64,000 nucleotides of DNA, from positions 499,213 to 563,212 of the forward strand of contig CAVXNR010000022.1 in assembly GCA_963763095.1 (NCBI GenBank). The letters run 5' to 3'. The stretch is from CAVUCH01 sp963763095. Lineage in GTDB: Bacteria > Acidobacteriota > Vicinamibacteria > Vicinamibacterales > JAENWD01. The notes under the pieces are model-generated. The model had not been told where the DNA came from and made no database searches. It saw only the letters and a list, made by a program, of their open reading frames with translations. The position numbers were made by a program, and so were the translations under genes. Below, in pieces: positions 60,210-64,000 of the stretch; positions within the stretch are counted from its first letter, which is position 1; each line of letters opens with the position of its first letter.

Positions 60210-62198
60210 ATGTGCGGGATCGTCGCCCTGTTTGCCCCTGGCGGGCGCCTCATGCCCGGGGCCGCGGAGCGAGCGCGCGACACGCTCAGCCACCGCGGAC
60301 CGGACGGTCAAGGACTGTGGGAGTCAGCCGACGCCGGGGTCGCGCTCGGGCACACGCGCCTGAGTCTCATCGACCCCACGGCCGACCAGCCACTTGCGTC
60401 CGAGAACGAGCGGATCCGCATCGTCGTCAACGGCGAGTTCTACGGCTACGAGGCGATCCGTCATGAGCTCCTCGCACGAGGACACGGCCTCAGGACCCGG
60501 TCCGACAGCGAGATCGCTGTACACCTTTACGAGGAGCACGGCACGGCGTGCCTCCAATGGCTGCGCGGAGAGTTTGCATTCGTCCTGTGGGACGACACGC
60601 GCAGGACGCTCTTCGCCGCCCGGGATCGTTTCGGGATCAAGCCCCTCTTCTACGCCGAGCTCGACGGGGTCTTCTACCTCGCGTCGGAGGTCAAGGCTCT
60701 GTTCGCGGCCGGCGTGCCAGCCGCCTGGGACGAGGAGGCCGTTTACGACGCCCTCCACCTCGCCTTTGATCCGTCGCGCTCGCTGTTCCGGGGGATTCGC
60801 CAGGTCCCGCCCGCGCATTTCCTGGTCGCGAACGCCGACGGTGTCCGGCTCGAGCGATATTGGGACATCCCCTATCCAACGCGCGCCGATGCCAGAGCGG
60901 CCGGAGCCGCGGGGCGATCGGAGGCCGACGAGGTCGAGGAGGTGCGCGCGCTGCTCGACGAGGCGGTTCGCCTCCGACTCCGCGCTGACGTTCCGGTCGG
61001 CTGCCTGGTGAGCGGCGGCATCGACTCGTCGACCGTCCTCGCGCTTGCCGCCCACCACGCTGATCGTCCCGTCCGGGCGTTCACGATCGGCTTCGACGGT
61101 GCCGCCTACGACGAAAGCGAGCTGGCCCGGACGACCGCCAAAGAGCTTGGCGCAGAGTCTCACGTGTTGCGCGTCAGCGACCGCGAGATGGCCGACTGCT
61201 TCGCCGAGGCAGCCATCCAGGGCGAGATGTTCCAGTTCAACGCGCATGGCACGGCGCGCTACCTCCTGAGCCGGGCGATCCAGCGTGATGGTTACAAGAC
61301 CGTGATGGCCGGCGAAGGGGCCGACGAGCTGTTCGCGGGCTACGCGTTCGTCCGCGCCGCACTGGGGGCGGGGACCTCGCGCGTGCCACCGTGGCTGGCG
61401 TTCGGCGCCCGGCTCCTACGACGGCCCACGCCGGCGGAACGCCAACTCGCCGAGGTCTCGCCCTGGCTCGCGAGGCTGGCGCGAGGTGTCGGCGTGGCCG
61501 ATCCGGCCGTGGAGACGCTTGTCGATCGGCTGCACGTCGTTCGTTCGGTCCTCGCCCCGGACGTCATCGCCCGGCTTCGAAGCCGCGACCCGTACCGGAT
61601 GCTTTACGAGAGCCTCGACGCCGGCGCGCGGCTCCGCGAGTGGGAGCCGGCCAAGGCGATGCTCTACGTGTGGCTGCGAACGCTGTTCGCGAACTACCAC
61701 ATGGCCGCGGACCGGATCGACATGGCCCACGCCGTCGAAGTCCGGCTCCCCTACCTTGACCACGTGCTGTTCGAGCACGTTGCGCGCATCCCTGTAGCCC
61801 GACTCGCAAAGGACGGCGCCAACAAGTGGCTGCTCCGCGAGGTCGCCCGGCCGATCGTGCCCGATGCGGTCTATCGCCGCGTGAAGAAGCCCTTCCTGGC
61901 ACCACCTGCGATGGCAACGCCGGGAAGTCCGCTGAACGAACTCGCGCAAGACACGTTGCGTTCAACGACGCTCCCATTCGCTGAACGGACCGCCGTCGTT
62001 GGTTTGCTCGACAGCCTGTCGGCCAGGGGGCAGGACGAACTTCCGGCGATCGAGGCACTCCTCATGGTGCTCGTGTCGCTCACTTTCCTCGACGGTGCCT
62101 ACTGCTCGGTCGAACCCGAGCCGATCCGCTCGGGCCCCGCAAGGACCGTTTCCAGCGCCACAAGGGGCTTGCGCTCGACGCCGCCAATCGTGCGGTAG
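60210..62198 (+). CDS. asnB: Asparagine synthetase (glutamine-hydrolysing)
   Basis: 662 residues. Cys2 after the initiator Met is the glutaminase nucleophile (MCGIVALFAPGG). The family segments LSHRGPDGQG, GHTRLSLIDPTADQPL, VVNGEFYGYEAIRHEL and AARDRFGIKPLFYAELDG follow. The synthetase half has the pyrophosphate loop LVSGGIDSSTVLALAAHH and AGEGADELFAGYAFVR. The length and the C-terminal part (AMLYVWLRTLFANYHMAADRIDMAHAVEVRLPYLDHVLFE) fit the variant that also acts in natural-product and envelope pathways. Co-transcription with the HTTM gene suggests it may amidate a specialised substrate, but a plain Asn-forming role is equally possible. Confidence 0.9.
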   Translation: MCGIVALFAPGGRLMPGAAERARDTLSHRGPDGQGLWESADAGVALGHTRLSLIDPTADQPLASENERIRIVVNGEFYGYEAIRHELLARGHGLRTRSDSEIAVHLYEEHGTACLQWLRGEFAFVLWDDTRRTLFAARDRFGIKPLFYAELDGVFYLASEVKALFAAGVPAAWDEEAVYDALHLAFDPSRSLFRGIRQVPPAHFLVANADGVRLERYWDIPYPTRADARAAGAAGRSEADEVEEVRALLDEAVRLRLRADVPVGCLVSGGIDSSTVLALAAHHADRPVRAFTIGFDGAAYDESELARTTAKELGAESHVLRVSDREMADCFAEAAIQGEMFQFNAHGTARYLLSRAIQRDGYKTVMAGEGADELFAGYAFVRAALGAGTSRVPPWLAFGARLLRRPTPAERQLAEVSPWLARLARGVGVADPAVETLVDRLHVVRSVLAPDVIARLRSRDPYRMLYESLDAGARLREWEPAKAMLYVWLRTLFANYHMAADRIDMAHAVEVRLPYLDHVLFEHVARIPVARLAKDGANKWLLREVARPIVPDAVYRRVKKPFLAPPAMATPGSPLNELAQDTLRSTTLPFAERTAVVGLLDSLSARGQDELPAIEALLMVLVSLTFLDGAYCSVEPEPIRSGPARTVSSATRGLRSTPPIVR

Positions 62199-62283
62199 GT
62201 CCCGAGACGCGCGGAGCGCGGGACGGCCTATCCTTGGTCGCAGCCCACCTCGCGCCACCCGTCTGCTCACCGGCGGATCGAAC

Positions 62284-63201
62284 GTGATCTCACCCCAGAC
62301 CGGGATCTTCGCCCTCGGGACCTCCTCCCACACCTACCTGGAATTCGACGTGGTCGCGGGCGTCGAACCGTCGGCCGCCGTGGCCCGGGTGGCGTCACTG
62401 CGTGAGCCGCGCACGACGATCGGTGGCGTCAATGTGGTCGCCGGCTTTCGCCCCGAGCTCTGGGCAGGGGTCGCACCGAACGAGGCGCCGTCGGGCCTGA
62501 CGGGCTTCAACGAGCCGCTGACCGGCCCGACGGGGTACGAGCTTCCCGCCACGCAGCACGACGTCGTCGTGTGGTTGAACGGCGCCACCTACGACGTCGT
62601 CTTCGACCTGTCGCGGGCGGTGCAGCGGGACCTGCGCGGCATCGCGGACCTCGCGAACGAGATGGTGGGCTTCCAGTACCACCACGATCTCGATCTCACG
62701 GGGTTCATCGACGGGATCGAGAACCCGACCCTGGTCGAGGCGACCAACGTGGCGCTCATCCCCGACGGCGTACCGGGCACGGGCGGATCGGTGCTGTTGC
62801 TCCAGCAATGGGAGCACGATGCGACTGCCTGGGATTCGCTCCCCGTTCCCGAACAGGAACAGATCATGGGCAGGCGCAAGGCCGACGGCACCGAGTTCGA
62901 CCCGGCGCCCGAGGGCTCCCATGTCGGCCGCACGGACCAGGAGGAGTTCGGCAAGATCTTCCGGCGGAACGTCGCTTACGGGTCGCTTGCCCGCCACGGG
63001 ACGATCTTCGTCGGCTTCAGCCGCGATCAGCAGATCCTGGAGGCCATGCTCGAAAGCATGATCGGACACGGCGGCGCCCCGATCGACCGGCTCACGACGG
63101 TCACCCGAGCGGTGACCGGCGCCTACTACATGATCCCCTCGGCCGACGCCCTTGCGGCCCGCGGCGAGGACCGCCGAACCGAGGATCCCGAGGAGCCCTG
63201 A
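62284..63201 (+). CDS. DyP-type heme peroxidase
   Basis: 305 residues. The DyP signature GFIDGIENP (GxxDG, distal Asp) is clear. HVGRTDQEEFGKIFRRNVAYGS holds the proximal His (GSHVGR) and distal Arg candidates, and ARHGTIFVGFSRDQQILEAML is the conserved end region. The ferredoxin-like N-terminus begins near SSHTYLEFDVVAGV. No Tat signal is present, so it is cytoplasmic or an encapsulin cargo; no encapsulin gene is nearby. The start at GTG 62284 is chosen because upstream codons are not protein-like. Substrate unknown. Confidence 0.88.
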   Translation: MISPQTGIFALGTSSHTYLEFDVVAGVEPSAAVARVASLREPRTTIGGVNVVAGFRPELWAGVAPNEAPSGLTGFNEPLTGPTGYELPATQHDVVVWLNGATYDVVFDLSRAVQRDLRGIADLANEMVGFQYHHDLDLTGFIDGIENPTLVEATNVALIPDGVPGTGGSVLLLQQWEHDATAWDSLPVPEQEQIMGRRKADGTEFDPAPEGSHVGRTDQEEFGKIFRRNVAYGSLARHGTIFVGFSRDQQILEAMLESMIGHGGAPIDRLTTVTRAVTGAYYMIPSADALAARGEDRRTEDPEEP

Positions 63202-63702
63202 CTAGCGCCTCGACCGCCGCGCGATGAGCTCCTCGGTCCACTCCGCGAGCCGGCCGAGGTGCTCGCCGTAGTGCTCGTTGCCGGCCTTGTTGATCCACCA
63301 CACTGCCTCGTCGTTCCGCTCGGCGAGGGTCCGCCATTCATCCAGCATGCGTGTCCTCGCGGCCTGCGCCTGGAGCCAGGCAACCTCCCACGGCTGGCCG
63401 ACCATGGCCTCGAGGAGGGACGCGTTGAGCCCGTCGATGTCCACGTCGTGTCCCTCGTACGTTCCGGCCGTGATGCGCTCGAACTGGACCTGGGCCTCGG
63501 CCAGCCAGGTCCCGAGATGGGCGACGACGTCGCGGACCGTCCAGTCAGGGTCGCTGTAATAGCCAGGCTCGATGCACTCGCGGGGCGTCAGCGAGCGGAC
63601 CAGCGCGAGCACCTCGTACCATCCGCGCCGCTCGGCCTCGAGCTCGGCGGCAAAGGGATGCCCGGCCTGAGGCATCGAGGCAGCGGTTTCGCGATCGTCC
63701 AT
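63202..63702 (-). CDS. DinB/mycothiol-dependent maleylpyruvate isomerase-like protein
   Basis: 166 residues, four-helix bundle. AAELEAERRGWYEVLALVRSL is helix 1, then DPDWTVRDVVAHLGTWLAEAQVQFERI, with the metal His of the VAHLGxW motif common to DinB_2 and maleylpyruvate isomerase-like proteins. The C-terminal KAGNEHYGEHLGRLAEWTEEL has two further His residues that may bind metal. Such proteins are thiol-dependent transferases or stress proteins. The purine-rich GGGGCGAG precedes the ATG at 63702. It shares a strand with the zinc-finger gene 7 bp upstream. Confidence 0.75.
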   Translation of the reverse strand: MDDRETAASMPQAGHPFAAELEAERRGWYEVLALVRSLTPRECIEPGYYSDPDWTVRDVVAHLGTWLAEAQVQFERITAGTYEGHDVDIDGLNASLLEAMVGQPWEVAWLQAQAARTRMLDEWRTLAERNDEAVWWINKAGNEHYGEHLGRLAEWTEELIARRSRR

Positions 63703-63709
63703 CTCGCCC

Positions 63710-64000
63710 CTAGTGCAGCTGCTCCATCCAGTCGTCGGGGACCCGGTCCTCGGGCCCGGGCGTCGTCTGCTCGAGCGGATGGTGGAGCGGTGCGACGAGG
63801 GCAGGACCGCTGGTGAAGTCTTCGATCCGGTAGTCGTAGAACCAGTACTCACCGGGTTCGAAGCTCGCGACGATCGGGTGGCCCACGTCGACGGCGTGGT
63901 GGCTGGCGTGCTGCGACGGCGAGGAGTCGCAGCAACCGATGTGGCCGCACGCGGCGCATCGCCGGAGATGAAACCACCAGCCATCAGTCGCGAGGCACTC
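63710..64000 (-). CDS. UBP-type zinc-finger protein, cut by the window end
   Basis: The visible 96 residues include WWFHLRRCAACGHIGCCDSS and HASHHAVDVGHPIVASFEPG, the Cys/His pattern of a bacterial UBP-type zinc finger. YWFYDYRIEDFTSGPALVAP follows, and it ends DDWMEQLH. The N-terminus lies beyond base 64000. Bacterial members are small, common in Actinobacteria and Chloroflexi, and of unknown function. It is probably co-transcribed with the DinB-like gene. Confidence 0.8.
   Translation of the reverse strand, partial: ECLATDGWWFHLRRCAACGHIGCCDSSPSQHASHHAVDVGHPIVASFEPGEYWFYDYRIEDFTSGPALVAPLHHPLEQTTPGPEDRVPDDWMEQLH

Overview
The window is GC-rich and appears to be a metagenome-type contig built from at least two, probably three, pieces of different origin. 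Positions 1 to about 41,336 look like a Gram-negative acidobacterium (Vicinamibacteria-like is a guess). The evidence is lpxC, an rplU-rpmA-obg-nadD-rsfS housekeeping block, Planctomycetes/Acidobacteria-style Ser/Thr kinase plus ECF sigma modules, an 'ADOP'-type FtsX permease, and dispersed CTTCAG-centred palindromes. Many genes in this part are split by single-base frame changes although their protein homology runs straight through, so the sequence probably carries many consensus indels. I annotate such genes over their full span and give the approximate shift points.

Layout of the left part. A GAF/PAS sensor fragment, an ABC-F ATPase and an NtrC-type two-component pair come first (1-5.9 kb). 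Next are XerC, TrmFO, topoisomerase I and DprA on the minus strand (5.9-12.5 kb). A TPR/lipoprotein pair leads into the ribosomal protein-Obg-NadD-RsfS-ComF run (12.8-18.4 kb), followed by tmk and lysA on the minus strand. An ECF sigma/STAS/small protein/radical SAM operon occupies 20.3-23.1 kb. LpxC, UvrA, an APC permease, a beta-propeller-like protein and an HNH nuclease follow on the minus strand. Then come an NlpC/P60 lipoprotein, a HEXXH protein, an aspartokinase, and a kinase-sigma-pseudokinase signalling module (34.8-40.4 kb). The left part ends inside a permease gene.

Positions about 41,337-56,156 carry minus-strand genes of a different character. First (41.3-45.8 kb) is a three-gene set: a ParA-like plus STAND-like dual NTPase, an unknown 338-aa protein and a 139-aa partner. 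It resembles NTPase-based conflict systems. Second (46.0-56.05 kb) is a compact RiPP cluster of the azol(in)e (TOMM) type. It holds a precursor with two Cys4 blocks, an E1-like/leader-binding protein, YcaO, a SagB-like dehydrogenase, a 757-aa unknown protein, an M36-like metalloprotease with a P-domain, and a B12-dependent radical SAM enzyme, with several start-stop overlaps. A perfect 11-bp inverted repeat sits just upstream of its first gene.

At 56,157-56,201 there is the 3' part of a tRNA-Gln(CTG), running exactly from the anticodon loop to an encoded CCA. This is the usual footprint of an integrase attachment site. To its right (56.2-64 kb) are genes of ordinary chromosomal type, possibly from an actinobacterium or chloroflexotan: a UPF0303 protein, an MFS protein with a cNMP-binding domain, an HTTM membrane protein, asparagine synthetase, a DyP-type peroxidase, a DinB-like protein and a UBP zinc-finger protein. 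The simplest reading is that the RiPP and NTPase genes sit on an island inserted in tRNA-Gln of this right-hand genome, and that the acidobacterial left part was joined to it at about 41.34 kb by misassembly. That reading is inference and needs read-level checking.
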